64,000 nt of DNA from Prorocentrum cordatum. Taxonomy: Eukaryota > Sar > Dinophyceae > Prorocentrales > Prorocentraceae. This document shows positions 1-9,985 of the stretch, piece by piece. The number at the start of each line of letters is the position of its first letter. The first letter of the stretch is position 1. The notes beneath the pieces were generated by a model, which worked only from the letters and a program-made list of their open reading frames with translations, made no database searches and was not told the DNA's origin. The stretch lies in contig CAUYUJ010019944.1 of the NCBI GenBank assembly GCA_963575745.1, positions 67,001-131,000 of the forward strand. The letters run 5' to 3'. The position numbers and the translations under genes were made by a program.

Positions 1-930
1 GGACAGGGCCCTCAGGGCGCCTTCAGCGAGCCTTCTGCGGCCCCGCGGGCGCGCGAGGGGGCGCGCGAGGGGGCGCACGTGCCTCGAGCCCTCGTGGACC
101 CCCCCCCCCCCTTGCCGAGCGCGACGCTCCTTTCGAGATTTTGGGCGGCACCCCGGTCTCGCCCGGGGGCCCCCGGGGTGGCCCGCGGGGGCCCCGAGGG
201 CTCCAGTGGCGGCTCCGGAGGTCGGCCAGGTCTGGCCCAAGACCGCCCGAACTGCCTCGAGAGCGCTCCAAGAGCTTGTTTTTTTTTGGCTCCGGGCAAG
301 TTTACTTGCATGGACGGGGGGGGGGGGCTGAGTCTGAAGCAGGCCGAAAACAAGTCTACGGGCGGAAATCACGCAAGTCGAAGGACACTTGCACGCTCGT
401 GTTCGATTGAAGAGGAGCGAGGGGGGGCGGGGGGGGGGGGGGCGAACGCCATGCAAGTAAGCTTGCCTGGATATGAAGAAAAACAGGCTCCAAGACGCCC
501 CAGGATGGCGCCAACAAGGGTCAACAGACCCCCGGGACGCCCCCAGGGGGCTCCTACTAGAGAGCCCCCTACCATATACCATACTTGACAATGCACCCAA
601 CACCACACGCAAGCTCGGTGGCGGATGCCGGCCAGATTTGTTCCGCAAGACAGACGGCCAGGTGCTGCCTGCGTGCGACAGAAGATTCATCGAGTCTGTG
701 TTCTCAATGTGTGCTTACACATCGGGACTCTTTTCGGGGTTTCGTAAGGAACAGTCCACAGTGCAAATATCCGTAAGGGCTTCGCCCCCTGCCGCCGGCC
801 CCCTCTCTATCAGAATGGGATACGTGGGAGCTATATTGGGATGTTCGGGCGCCGTCTTGATGACATTCGGGAACGTCATGCTAGGGCGGCTGGCGATGAG
901 CAAAACAGATTGAGATGTTGAAGTTGTTGT
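1..930. other. GC-rich non-coding DNA with an imperfect inverted repeat
   Basis: No gene is recognised. Poly-G/C runs are frequent. The main structure is an inverted repeat of about 46 bp, with arms at 269-315 and 449-494. Each arm carries a TACTTGCATGG core (CCATGCAAGTA on the other strand), and the arms enclose about 133 bp. Translated outward, both arms give a peptide beginning MQV-x-LPG, which follows from the repeat and does not show coding. It is probably an old foldback insertion. Confidence 0.5.
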
Positions 931-1030
931 TGAACGCTTTGTTGCCTTCTTGGCATTTTCCTCCAGTTGTTCACTGGAAGCGCTCTGGGAACGGCTGGGG
1001 ATTGCTTCAGGCAATCTCTGGGAAGATTTT

Positions 1031-1830
1031 TCCTTTTTGCTCTGGAGAAGCAGTGGCGCCTTTGGGCAGCTTCCGCGAGGTGGATTCGTAGCGTGGGGGT
1101 GCGTGCGAATTTGGTGTAATTTGCAGGGGATCGTAGCCTCGGGGACGCGAATGCGGCGTAATTTACAAGGGATCGTGGCCTGGGGGGCGCGACAGCGGCG
1201 TAATTTACAAGGGATCGTTGCCTCGGTGGCGCGAATGTGGCGTAATTCATGTGGGATCGTGGCCTCGGGGGCGCAAATGTGGCGTAAATTACGAGGGATC
1301 GTGGCCTGGGGGGGTGAATGTGGAACCCACCGCCGAATTTTCCAGAAACGGGGGGGGGCAACAGAATACCAGCGGAGCACATATCCCAATAGTGATAATT
1401 GCCGTTTTTCTGCTTTGGAGAGGGGGGGCGCCTTTTCGGCAGCCTCCGCAAGGCGGATTCGTGGCCTCGGGGGCGCGCCCGCTGCGTAATTTACGAGGGA
1501 TCGTGGCGTTGGGGGCGCGAAGTTGTTGTAATTTACATGGGATCGTGGTCTCGGGGGCGCGAACATTATGTAAATTACATGGGATCGTGGCTTCGGGGGC
1601 GCGAATGCGGCGTAAATCGCAAGGGATCGTGGCCTCGAGGGCGCGAACGTGGAGTAATCTACGAGGGATCGTGGCCTCGGAGACGCCAATGTGGTGTACA
1701 TCACGAGGGATCGTGGCCTCAGAGACGCGAACGTGGTGTAATTTACAAGGGATCGTGGCCTCGGGGGCGCGACCATAGTGTAATTTGCGAGGGATTCTGG
1801 CTTCGGGGGCACGAAACTCCAGTATTGCTA
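1031..1830 (+). repeat. Two-tier tandem array of a 42-bp unit
   Basis: A 42-bp unit containing GGGATCGTGGCCTCGGGGGC and GCGTAATTTAC repeats about 6 times (1085-1320) and about 9 times (1457-1815). Each array is preceded by a related ~50-bp leader: 1031-1084 and 1407-1456, both with a CTSTGGAGA-type start and a CAGCYTCCGC-type end. Leader plus array has therefore been duplicated as a block, and the arrays then changed copy number. Because 42 is a multiple of three, long open frames appear on both strands; I read these as repeat translations, not genes. Confidence 0.85.
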
Positions 1831-2019
1831 CGTGTCCCACGCCCCCCCAGAAATTCAGAGAACCCTCCCGGGGGACGCTAACCAGGGCCCTTTCCGGCTC
1901 CCCCCCCTCGCGCGGACAGTAACAATTTACAGTAGGAAGCAGAAAGCAGTACTCTAACAATGGAAACTGGAAACTAGAACTCGTGCAGGGAGCAGCAACC
2001 TTAATCCTCGCAGCCTGAT

Positions 2020-2586
2020 GGCCCTGCAAGGGGGCCGGCGGATTTGGTGTTTGGGGTCCAAGCTGACAACCGAGGATGATTTTGACAGCATGATGAATCA
2101 CGGCATGCCCAAACGGCCTTTCGTTTGGTGCTGCTGCCCACTGGACCGCGTAGGTTGTGGTGTAATCGGCATGGCGGGCATGACGTATTTTCGCACAGTT
2201 CCCTGAGCCGCAGGCCGTACATGCGAGACAAAGTTTCTCGCACATCATTAGTCGCGCCCACGCTTGGTAGGTAGTTTGGCCACGAACCCGTCCAGGAGCA
2301 TTGCCCGTTGGACAACAGTTGTGGTGTCTTGTTGGAAATATCGTGTTGTCCTGCTCCCGGCTGTTGGCGCACGCGTTGATTTGCCTGCGGACGCGATGAT
2401 CCACGTTTCCGTGCATGCTCGATCGTTACGACACCATTGCATGAGGCTCATCTAGCGCAGCCGATTTCGAGCAACCATCCTTCGAGAACTGGCGCTGCCT
2501 TCGCATCGACGCTGCCTTACCAAGCAGGCTGTTTCGAAAGCGAATGATCGCATTTGGGACAATTGTCTTCGGGCGTCTGGTGTGTG

Positions 2587-2617
<31 letters not shown>

Positions 2618-2935
2618 GGGGGCACTGCGCCAGGATCTACTTCATCACAAAGCTTGCACCACATAGGTTGCACATCCACAGTGCACTGGCTTCCTGTGTG
2701 GGGGTTCACCAATGAATCAGGACATGTCCAAGCAGCGTTCCGCTTGGTCTTGCTCCCCACGAGGCAGCGTGGGCTGTGGTGCAACCTGCATGGCGTAGCC
2801 GCACGCCGTTCCCAGTACCGCAGGCCGTGCATGCGAGTCAAACTTGTTCGCACATCACGTGCAGTACATTCGTGGAAATCTCGTCGCATGTTGCTCCCAG
2901 CCGTGTGCTCGCGCTGACTTGCCTGCGGACGTCTG
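2020..2935. repeat. Diverged direct duplication, copies at 2020-2400 and 2680-2935
   Basis: Two segments share ordered blocks, including CCGCAGGCCGT-CATGCGAG and the CGCACATCA that follows, and a GTTTGGTGCTGCTGCCCAC-like block. They are separated by (GT)n at 2587-2616. On the - strand both encode similar peptides (CRLHH..R..VGS.TKR.A.W.C.DS), so this could be a fossil of a short mobile coding sequence, but I recognise no family. Frames are short and disagree outside the conserved blocks. Confidence 0.6.
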
Positions 2936-3840
2936 ACGGTAGGCCAGGAGGGTGGGCTTGACCGCGCCCCAGGGTTGGCATGGGGGCCCCAAGCCGCCCG
3001 TAGGAGGCCAGTGAGCTCCGAGAGAATGGAAAACACCCCCCAAGCTGGCCCAAGACCATCCAACGTTGCGTCTGGGGCGTTCTGGCGCCCCTCGAGACGC
3101 CACCAGATGGTTTAAGACGCGCCAAGAGAGCCCCAAGATGCTCCCAAGAGGTCCCCGGGGAACCCGCCTCCTGGGGACCCCAGGAGGCAAACGTCATCCT
3201 ATTCCTTGTGGAAAACGTATCTTAGCTTTTCCGGTCTTGCCAGCCTCTAAGACGGTCCAAGAGGCGCCCAAGGAGGCTCCAGAGCCGCTTACGAGACCCC
3301 AAACATGGCCCAAGAGGACTTGAAACTTGAAGAGGGTGCCGAAACGGATCGTGGTGCATTCTCCTGGGGGATGCGCTTCCCAACATGCCCCCAACACATT
3401 CCATGAAGCCTCCAGGACACGTCCAAGGGGCTCCCAGAAGTTTCCGAGAGATCCCGAAAACGCCCGCCGGATTCCCCACGAGTCCCCCAGAAGGCCTCCT
3501 AAATGCTTCCAGGAGGCCTTCCAAGAGGCCCCCAGAAGCTATGAGACGTCTCGCGTCTACATCCTGCGCTGTGTTCCCAGAGAGGCTTTCAGAGGCCCCC
3601 AGTTCATGATCCATCTCAGGGCTTCCACCGGCCCCTGAGAAACACGCCGCGAGCCCCCGAGAGGCACAGGCACTCAAGACGCCCCGACCTCACGAGCCAG
3701 GTCAGGGACGTGCCGTCATGGGCGGTGCGGCGGGATACGGGTACGATCCGCCATGCAAACTTATATTCAAAAAATGATGACCCCCCTCCCTCCCCAGATC
3801 CCTACTGCCATACATTCGCCGCCTAATAATTATCTTGTAT
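2936..3840 (+). repeat. CCAAGA-rich degenerate repeat, first block
   Basis: The sequence is dominated by loosely periodic CCCAAGAGG, CCAAGACG and CCCCAGAAG blocks with no fixed register. On the + strand it translates as PK-T/A-Q-E-rich text and on the - strand as LGPSWG-like text in several frames, a signature of low complexity. At 3190-3250 there is a divergent copy of an AT-rich module also seen at 4215, 4597, 20210, 21105, 22895, 23700, 24720 and 25040. No gene is supported. Confidence 0.7.
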
Positions 3841-3874
3841 CCCACCCGGAAATATTTCACGGAGACGCGGTCGA

Positions 3875-3981
3875 TGATATATATATATATATATATATAT
3901 GTATATGCTTATGTGTATATATATAGATATGTATATGTATATGTGTATACATATACATTATATATATATATATATATATAT
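3875..3981. repeat. TA-rich microsatellite
   Basis: (TA)n interspersed with TATG and TGTA units. It ends abruptly at CCCCGTGCAC, where the next repeat block begins. Confidence 0.9.
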
Positions 3982-5030
3982 CCCCGTGCACGAGACCCGT
4001 GGAACCGCGACCTCGGCAGGGCATAAGGGGGTATTGGGCGTCGTGTTCCCTGTGTTTTAACATGGTTTCGGTGACCCGGGGCCAACATGGCCTCAAGAGG
4101 CTGCAGGGAGGCCCCAGGAGGCCGCAGCGATGGCTCCAGACGCTTTTCAAGACGAGCCCCATGACGCCAAGAAGGCCCCCCGAAGGCCCCGAATACGCCC
4201 CAAGAGGCACCCCGAGAGAGGCCAAATAAGCAAATATCGTCGATTTCCTATTGGGAAGCTGCTATTTTTGGCGTGTTTGCCTTTTGGGCGTTCACTGCGT
4301 CCAAGACGGGCCAAGAGGCACCCAAGCCGGTCGAGGATGCCCCCAAGAGGGCCCCAAGACGGCCCACGAGGGGGCCAAGACGGCCCACGAGACGCCCAAA
4401 CCGCCCAAGACTGCCCCAGGGCGGCGCCCAAGACGTGGACGAGGAACCGGAAATTCGAACCTTTTGGCCCAAGAGACCCCCAGGAGACCCCAAGAAGCTC
4501 CAAGAAGGGGCCCAGAAGCCCCAAGAGGTCTCCATGAGACAAAAAAAAAACATCAAAAGAGGCTCCGAAGACGCCCCAAGAGCCACCCCGAGAGTGGCCC
4601 AATAAGCAGAAATCGTAGATTTCTTTCGGGAAACCTGATATTTTTGGCGTGTTTGCCTTCTGGGCGTCCACGGCATCCAAGACGGCCCAAGAGGCACCCA
4701 GGCCGGTCGAGGATACCCTCAAGAGGGCCCCAAGGCGGCCCACGAGGGGGCCAAGACGGCCCACGAGACGCCCAAACCGCCCAAGAACGTCCCGAGTCGG
4801 CGCCCAAGACGGGGACGAGGAACCGAAGATTCGAGCCTTTTGGCCCAAGAGGCCTGGGAGACCCCAAGAGGCTTCATCCAAGAAGCGCCCAAGAAGCCCA
4901 AGAGGCCCCGAAGAGACCCGAAAAAAACACCAAAAGAGGCCCCGAAACAGCCCCCCAATGGGCCCCCCAAAACGGCCCAAGAGAGCCCCAGGGCGCGCCC
5001 AAGAGGGTCGACCAGGCTCCGTCCCCGGCG
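3982..5030 (+). repeat. CCAAGA-rich repeat with a tandem ~382-bp duplication
   Basis: It opens with a copy of a ~75-bp module (TCCCTGTGTTTTAACATGG at about 4047) that recurs at 19.8-22.7 kb. Two tandem copies of a ~380-bp unit follow, near 4213-4595 and 4596-4900. Each starts with an AT-rich stretch (TATTTTTGGCGTGTTTGCCT) and continues with GGCCCAAGAGGCACCCA and CCAAGACGGCCCACGAG blocks. Open frames on both strands come from the repeat. Confidence 0.8.
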
Positions 5031-5335
5031 GTGTTGGAGCGCCGGATGTTTGTCAGGAGGGAAAAAAGCGGGGAAACGTAGGGCTCGAGTAAGCCAGAAC
5101 TTGGGGTTGCCGAAGTTTTTTGACGAGCGCGTCCTGGAGACTGACGGTCCTGTTTTCGTGGGAGGTTAGCAGCGGGAACTCGCGTTAAATTTCAGGTTGG
5201 GCCTTGTCATTTTCATGATGGCCCCGTCAGGCCAACCCGAGTCCCCCATAGCCGAGTCTTACGTCTCCCCGACTAGAGACGTCGTCCAGACCCTAAGGGA
5301 CGGCGCACCGAAGAAGTTGGAGCGCCGGATGTTTG

Positions 5336-5503
5336 TCAGGAGGGGGAAACACAGGCCCAATGACTCGTCGATCCGCAGGAAGATATGGGAAACCATGGGA
5401 AGTGGTTGCGGGGGGGGGTGGAGACGAACACCCAGAAAACGCGGGAACCTAGGGGGATGCTGAGCTTTGTGTGTAGTTCTTTGCGTATCCCTGGGCCCCC
5501 GAG
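5336..5503 (+). mobile_element. Degraded copy of the TCAGG MITE family
   Basis: Begins TCAGGAGGGGGAAACACAGG, contains a CGTCGATCC block and ATATGGGAAACCATGGGAAG, and ends GTATCCCTGGGCCCC. Order and spacing match the intact copies at 42.6, 52.4 and 62.2 kb, but substitutions are numerous and no target duplication is visible. Confidence 0.65.
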
Positions 5504-5526
5504 GTCCAAGGTTTTCGGGTCCACGT

Positions 5527-5690
5527 TCTCCTCCTCCTTCTCCTCCTCCTTTCCCTCCTCCTCCTCCTCCTCCTCCTCCTCCTCCTCCTCCTCCTCCTCC
5601 TCCTCCTCCTCCTCCTCCTCCTCCTCCCCCTCCTCCCCCTCCTCCTCCTCCTCCTCCTCCTCCTCCTCCTCCTCCTCCCCCTCCCCCAGT
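5527..5690 (+). repeat. (TCC)n microsatellite
   Basis: About 165 bp of TCC/CCT with a few CCCC interruptions. It yields poly-S, poly-P and poly-L frames on one strand and poly-G, poly-E and poly-R on the other. Confidence 0.95.
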
Positions 5691-6089
5691 GAGGGGGGGG
5701 GGGACGTTCGAGGCCCAAGGTTCTCGGGCGGCCTCGCCGGCTCCCCGGCGGCCCTGCCGCCCCGGGACGCTCTCCGGCAGCGGCGCCCCGCCGATCGGGG
5801 GAGCGTAAGACCCAGGTTTGCCAGGACTCGGGTTCGCCATCGTTTTTTGACGACCGCGATTCGGATTTTGACGAGCGGGAGTTTCGTGGGACGTCTGCAG
5901 CGGGAGGCCTCGTCAAAATGCAGGCTCGGCCTCGTCGTTTTTTTGACGACCTCGTCGGGGATTTCCGAGTCCCCTGTGCCCGGGTCTTGCGCCCCCCTGA
6001 CCCTACTGGCGTGCCGCGGGTGCCTGGGGGCCGGAGGGCCGGAGGGCCGAAGGCTCGGGAGGCGAGCGAGCACGCGCAGACGCAGGAAC

Positions 6090-6432
6090 TCAGAGCCCCG
6101 AATCATCAGGGGTAACTCGGGTCAGGGCTAACTCGGGTTCGATTTTCGGGATTCCAATCCCGAGTTACCCCGGGCCCGAGTTACCCCGGATAACTCGGGC
6201 GCCCAGAGCCCCAATTCATCAGGGGTAACTCGGGTCAGGGCTAACTCGGGTTCCTTTTTCGGGAATCCAAACCCGAGTTACCCCGGGCCCGAGTTACCCC
6301 GGATAATTCGGGCGCCCAGAGCCCCAATTCATCAGGGGTAACTCGGGTCAGGGTTAACTCGGGTTCGATTTTCGGGAATCCAAACCCGAGTTACCCCGGG
6401 CCCGAGTTACCCCGGATAATTCGGGCGCCCAA
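6090..6432 (+). mobile_element. 113-bp palindromic element, three tandem units
   Basis: Three units of exactly 113 bp start at 6091, 6204 and 6317 (each CAGAGCCCC). Each unit is a near-palindrome: the left arm GGGGTAACTCGGGTCAGGG pairs with the right arm CCCGAGTTACCCCGG around a short TTTTCGGGAAT-like loop. The block is flanked by CAGGAAC on both sides (6083-6089 and 6433-6439). An uninterrupted relative of the target lies at 6674-6780, where CAGGAAC occurs once (6708-6714). The sequence thus shows a filled and an empty site. No coding capacity; transposition would have to use enzymes supplied elsewhere. Confidence 0.85.
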
Positions 6433-6910
6433 CAGGAACCGTCGACCCCCTGGAAGAGATAAGATCAAACGACGCGAAGATCGGGACAAAATCGGGGGGC
6501 CCTCTCTCGGGCGACCTCGGCCCTGCACCCCGCTTTCGCTCCCAGGCAAGACCAAGCCATGCCACGCGCCTCCTCGTCGAGCGGCCTGACCAGTACAGGC
6601 TGCAGTTTGGCATCGTTTGGTATCTCTTGGAAGCGAGGGTGGTCAAAAGCGAGGTAGGTTTGTTTTCCCCAACGAAGGCTCGGGAGGCGAGCGAGCACGC
6701 GCAGACGCAGGAACCGTCGACCCCCTGGAAGATATGAGATCAAGCGACGCGAAGATCGGGACAGCATCGGATCGGGATGACTCGGAATTTCTGAGAGTCG
6801 GCGGGTCTGGAGGATGTGTTGGGCGCCGCGGCCGCTCCAGAGCGTTCCGGAACGCTCTGAGAGCGCTCCGGAACGCTCTGGAGCGATTTATCCCGATCCT
6901 AGCCCTGTTT
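6433..6910 (+). repeat. Direct duplication of the insertion target, and a nested-palindrome repeat
   Basis: About 6433-6500 and 6708-6780 share CAGGAACCGTCGACCCCCTG and GACGCGAAGATCGGGAC. The segment 6745-6908 reappears reverse-complemented at 43072-43236. It contains nested palindromes of GAGCGTTCCGGAACGCTC type that could form stable hairpins. No gene. Confidence 0.7.
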
Positions 6911-6981
6911 TATAAGAAGACATGGGAAGTGGATGGGGAAGACAAATGCCCAGACAGCATGAAGAAATATGGGAATCCGCG

Positions 6982-7028
<47 letters not shown>

Positions 7029-7060
7029 TTGTTGTGAAGGCCTTGCGGCCGGTGCCGCCG
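6911..7060 (+). mobile_element. Degraded TCAGG-family MITE with expanded (GT)n
   Basis: Retains ACATGGGAAGTGGATGGGGA, a CCCAGA block and AAATATGGGAATC in the family order. The GTGTGT end is expanded into a (GT)n tract (about 6986-7024). The left terminus is not recognisable. Confidence 0.5.
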
Positions 7061-7560
7061 ACCCTGAAGGGGGACGACGACGGCGACGGCGACGGCGACG
7101 ACGAAAGACATTCCGACATTGGGGCTCTCTTGCGCTTCGTGCGGGCCTCTCGGGGGCTTCTTGGGCGCCTCTTGGAGCCTCCTGGGGGCCTCTTGGAGCG
7201 GCAGGCTCCAGATGTCAGTTGGGGTTCCCCCTCTCGGGAGCCTCTTGGGGCACTCTTGGGGCCCTGTTCGGCCGTCTTGGGGGGGCCTCTTGGGCGATCT
7301 TGAGGCCGCCTTGGGCCGTTTCGGGACCGTCTTGGGCCGTTTTCGGGCGCTTTCGGCAGCCTCTTGGACCGTCCTGGGGCGCTGCTGGCGGCTTCCTGGG
7401 CCGTCTTTGAGCGTCGGAAGCTCGAAAAGGCGAGGACGCGAACAACACGGAGCAACTCATTGATTGAGATTCGCAGATTTTCTTTTCGGACTCCGCTTGG
7501 AGCCCTCAGGGGGCGTCTTGGGGGCTTCTGAGGCTGTCTTGAGGGTGTCTTGGCCTGATA
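7061..7560 (-). repeat. CCAAGA-rich degenerate repeat, inverted orientation
   Basis: The same low-complexity family as at 3-5 kb and 20-25 kb but on the other strand, reading GGGCCTCTTGGAGC, GGGCCGTCTTGGG and similar. A short (CGACGG)n patch lies at 7075-7102. No gene is supported. Confidence 0.7.
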
Positions 7561-7767
7561 TTGCGATGGCACCGACGAAACTCAAGCTCACGCCGTCCTC
7601 TTGCGCCGTTGTCGGGAAGCGGAGCGGGCCCCTTGTGGGAAGAGATTTCCGGTGGAGGAGCGTAATTCGAGCGCACTGGAAGATGTGGGGGGTCGGCCAA
7701 TTGAGAGGGCCTAGAGGCTGGCGGCGCCGACCCTGTTTGCCAGCAGGAGTCGTGTGCTCAGAAGTTG

Positions 7768-7890
7768 GCGCGTAAGCTGCCCGCGTAAGGTCGCGCGTAA
7801 ACGCCCTCGTTTCCAAGGTGGTGTGACGCGCTGGCGGCCCGCGTAAGCCGCCGCGTAAGGTCGCTACGCCACCTCGCGTAAGGCCCAGCG
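7768..7890. repeat. GCGTAAG-rich dispersed repeat, copy 1
   Basis: Contains about six GCGTAA or GCGTAAG words and the block GCTGGCGGCCCGCGTAAGCC, which is also present at 57437-57547. Both copies keep the same order of blocks over about 110 bp. On the - strand both encode a similar short peptide (ETRA-x-TR-x-L-x-RAA) without an ATG start. Confidence 0.7.
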
Positions 7891-8205
7891 TTGATCGCCG
7901 GCCCAGACCTGCTCGAGGTCCGGGCCTCAGGCCCGGGCCCCAGGTCCAGACCCCAGGCCCGGACCAGGTCCCGACCTCAGGTCCGGGCCCCAGGTCCGGA
8001 CCTCAGGTCCAGACCCCAGGCCCGGGCCCCAGGTCCGGACCTCAGGTCTGGACCTCAGGTCCGCGGGCCCCTAAATCCAGGCCTCAGGTCCGGACCTCAG
8101 GCCCGGACCTCAGGTCCGGGCCCCATGGTCCGGGCCTGAGGTCCGGGCCCCCCAGGTCTGGACCCCAGGTACGAGTCCCAGGTCCAGGGGTCCGGACCGG
8201 ACCTG
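7891..8205 (+). repeat. Short-unit minisatellite of CAGGTCCGGACCT type
   Basis: About 300 bp of a 12-13-bp unit built from the near-palindrome AGGTCCGGACCT with C/T drift (GGCCCGGGCCCCAGG variants). It ends before a poly-C tract at 8223. Not coding. Confidence 0.85.
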
Positions 8206-8445
8206 GCCTTTTTTCAAACCATCCCCCCCCCCTTTTTCCCTACCCCGTTGCGCGCGCCGCCATCGAGGAGGACGAGGAGGAGGAGGAGGAGGAGGAGGAG
8301 ACGCTAATTAGCCAGCGGCGGCGCTTGGGGGGCCAGTGCCTCGCCGTGTGGTTTGGCGCTGGCACGCGACCAGCGAGCGCGCGGACTCCTCTCACCCCGC
8401 CGCCAAAGGAGGGCGAGGGTGGGGTTAAGTCGGGCCTGTCTCTGT

Positions 8446-8614
8446 TGATGGGCCTGTTTTCCACCACCACCACCACCATAAGTTGGAGGGGGAGGGGGTC
8501 TTCCTCCTCCTCCTCCTCCTCCTCCTCCTCCTCCTCCTCCTCCTCCTTCTCCTCCTCCTCCTCCTCCTTCCCCCCTCCAGCTTATGGTGGTGGTGGTGGA
8601 AAACAGGCCCATCG
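8446..8614. mobile_element. Foldback element with a (TCC)n core and 5-bp flanking repeat
   Basis: Inverted arms of about 45 bp lie at 8446-8493 and 8570-8614. The left arm starts TGATGGGCCTGTTTTCCACC and continues with ACC repeats, CATAAG and GGAGGGGG; the right arm is its reverse complement with few differences. The loop is almost entirely TCC repeat. TCTGT occurs directly outside both ends (8441-8445 and 8615-8619), consistent with a 5-bp target duplication. No coding capacity. Confidence 0.75.
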
Positions 8615-8640
8615 TCTGTACAGGATGGGCGCAACACTCC

Positions 8641-9166
8641 GAGATTCACACTGTCCCTATCAACTACCTAGCGAAACCACAGCCAAGGGAACGGGTTTGG
8701 GATAAGCAGCGGGGGAAGAAGACCGTGTTGAGCTTGACTCTGGTCCGACGATGTGGGATGCTTTAGGAGGTGTAGAATAAGCGGGAGTTCTGACGACCTT
8801 GGAATACCACTACTCTTAATGCCATTTTACTTATTCCGTTAGACTGAGACTTGCACCGCAGCGAGTTTGGGAATCTAAGGTTGTCTTTTTTGGTGGTTTA
8901 TCTGTGCAGAAGACATGATCAGGTGGGGAGTTTGGTTGGGGCGGCATATCTGTTAAATGATCACGCAGGTGTCCTAAGGTGAGTTCGATAAGAACAGAAA
9001 TCTCATGTGGACCAAAAGGGGAAACGCTTGCTTGATTTTGATCTTCAGTACGAATGCCAACTGTGAAAACATGGCCTATCGATCCTGTAGGTTTGAGAAG
9101 TGTTCAGCTAGAGGTGCCAGAAAAGTTACCACAGGGATCACTTGCTTGTGGAAGCCAAGCGTTCAT
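8641..9166 (+). pseudogene. Decayed fragment of nuclear 28S (LSU) rRNA gene
   Basis: Reading along the + strand, the segment follows the 3' half of eukaryotic 28S rRNA through the peptidyl-transferase (domain V) region: CTATCAACTACCTAGCGAAA, ACCACAGCCAAGGGAACGGG, TTGAGCTTGACTCT, GGTGTAGAATAAG, ATACCACTACTCTTAATG, GGGGAGTTTGG, CGCAGGTGTCCTAAGG, CATGGCCTATCGATCCT, AAAAGTTACCACAGGGAT and GCCAAGCGTTCAT. Substitutions hit near-universally conserved positions: after CAGGGAT the expected AACTGGCTTGTGG reads CACTTGCTTGTGG. Both ends are truncated with no flanking rDNA, so this is a dispersed pseudogene, not a functional rRNA. It is visibly less GC-rich than its surroundings. Confidence 0.92.
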
Positions 9167-9985
9167 CACTCACTTCTGAATCCCCTGGCCTCATTTGCCC
9201 TTCACCTCCCCACGGTCGCTTTCGAGCAGCTGGCTTTCGTTGCCAGGTAGCTAGCTCTGTTGCCAGAGGAGGCTTCAGAGTCTTCCCAACCCCCTCACTT
9301 CCTCATCCCCTGATCTCCTGAACCCTTGATCTCACCATCCCTCAGCTCTCAGCCTCCTCGCCTTCAGCAGTTCTTTTCTCGGTCGCGCGCACGGGTTTTC
9401 CGTCGGTCGCCCTGAGCACAGTAGAAACAAGTGGCACGTGTGCCATGGTTCTTGCACAAAAAGGAAGGGGGAGGAGGAGGATGTGGAGGAGGAGAGGGGG
9501 GGAGAGGATGCCAGACATCGCAGAAGGAGTGAACAAAACAGGGCCGCAAGAGGGGCTCCAGAGGGCGAGCGCGAGGAGACTCCAAGGGCCGTCCCCCGCA
9601 AGATGGCTTCAAAGACCTTTGACGGGTTCCCATGAAGCCTCCAACTGACGCCCGAGAAGCCTACAGAGGGTTCCAAGGGGAGGCCTCAAGGGTCCAAGGA
9701 GGCTGGAAGAAATTACTGAGCGGACTCAGCTGCTGGGGGCTCGCGGTGCAAAGTGCGCGGCGGCCTTGTGTCGCGAACGCTTGTCCAAGGGTCGCTTTGC
9801 AACGCAGAGTCTGCTGGCTATTCCTCGGGGCCGGCTATGCGCCACTTGAATGTGGGCCTCCTTCCCCCACAACCAGACGTTTCGGCCCAGGGCGGCGAGC
9901 GGACGACGTACGAACGGCGACGCCCGGCGGCGTCGGTGGCGACGGCGTCGACGGCATCGGCGGCGTCGCGGGGGAAGAGGAGAGG
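9167..9985. other. No recognisable gene
   Basis: Mixed-composition DNA with a short GGA-rich patch (9468-9510), CCAAGG-type words (9600-9710) and a CGGCGTCGGTGGCG-rich stretch (9925-9975) leading into the next minisatellite. I see no conserved motif, RNA gene or repeat boundary I can defend. Confidence 0.5.

Larger units (their letters stand above)
5033..6048 (+). repeat. Diverged direct duplication with 29-bp direct repeats
   Basis: A 29-bp direct repeat beginning GTTGGAGCGCCGGATGTTTG lies at 5033-5061 and 5318-5346. A longer diverged duplication pairs about 5085-5285 with about 5800-6010; both halves share TTTTTTGACGA, GTTTCGTGGGA-like and GCAGCGGGA blocks. A degraded MITE copy and a (TCC)n tract lie between. 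No gene is recognised. Confidence 0.65.

Noticed and set aside
270-300. Possible relict spliced-leader sequence (TTTTTGGCTCC)
   Set aside because: It matches only a few bases of the dinoflagellate spliced leader and lies in the arm of an inverted repeat.
3835-4229. Tyr/Ile-rich frames near the TA tract
   Set aside because: Direct translation of a TA/TATG microsatellite.
6090-6432. tRNA-like words (GGTTCGATT) in the 113-bp unit
   Set aside because: No acceptor stem, anticodon arm or D-arm arrangement; the structure is a simple long hairpin.
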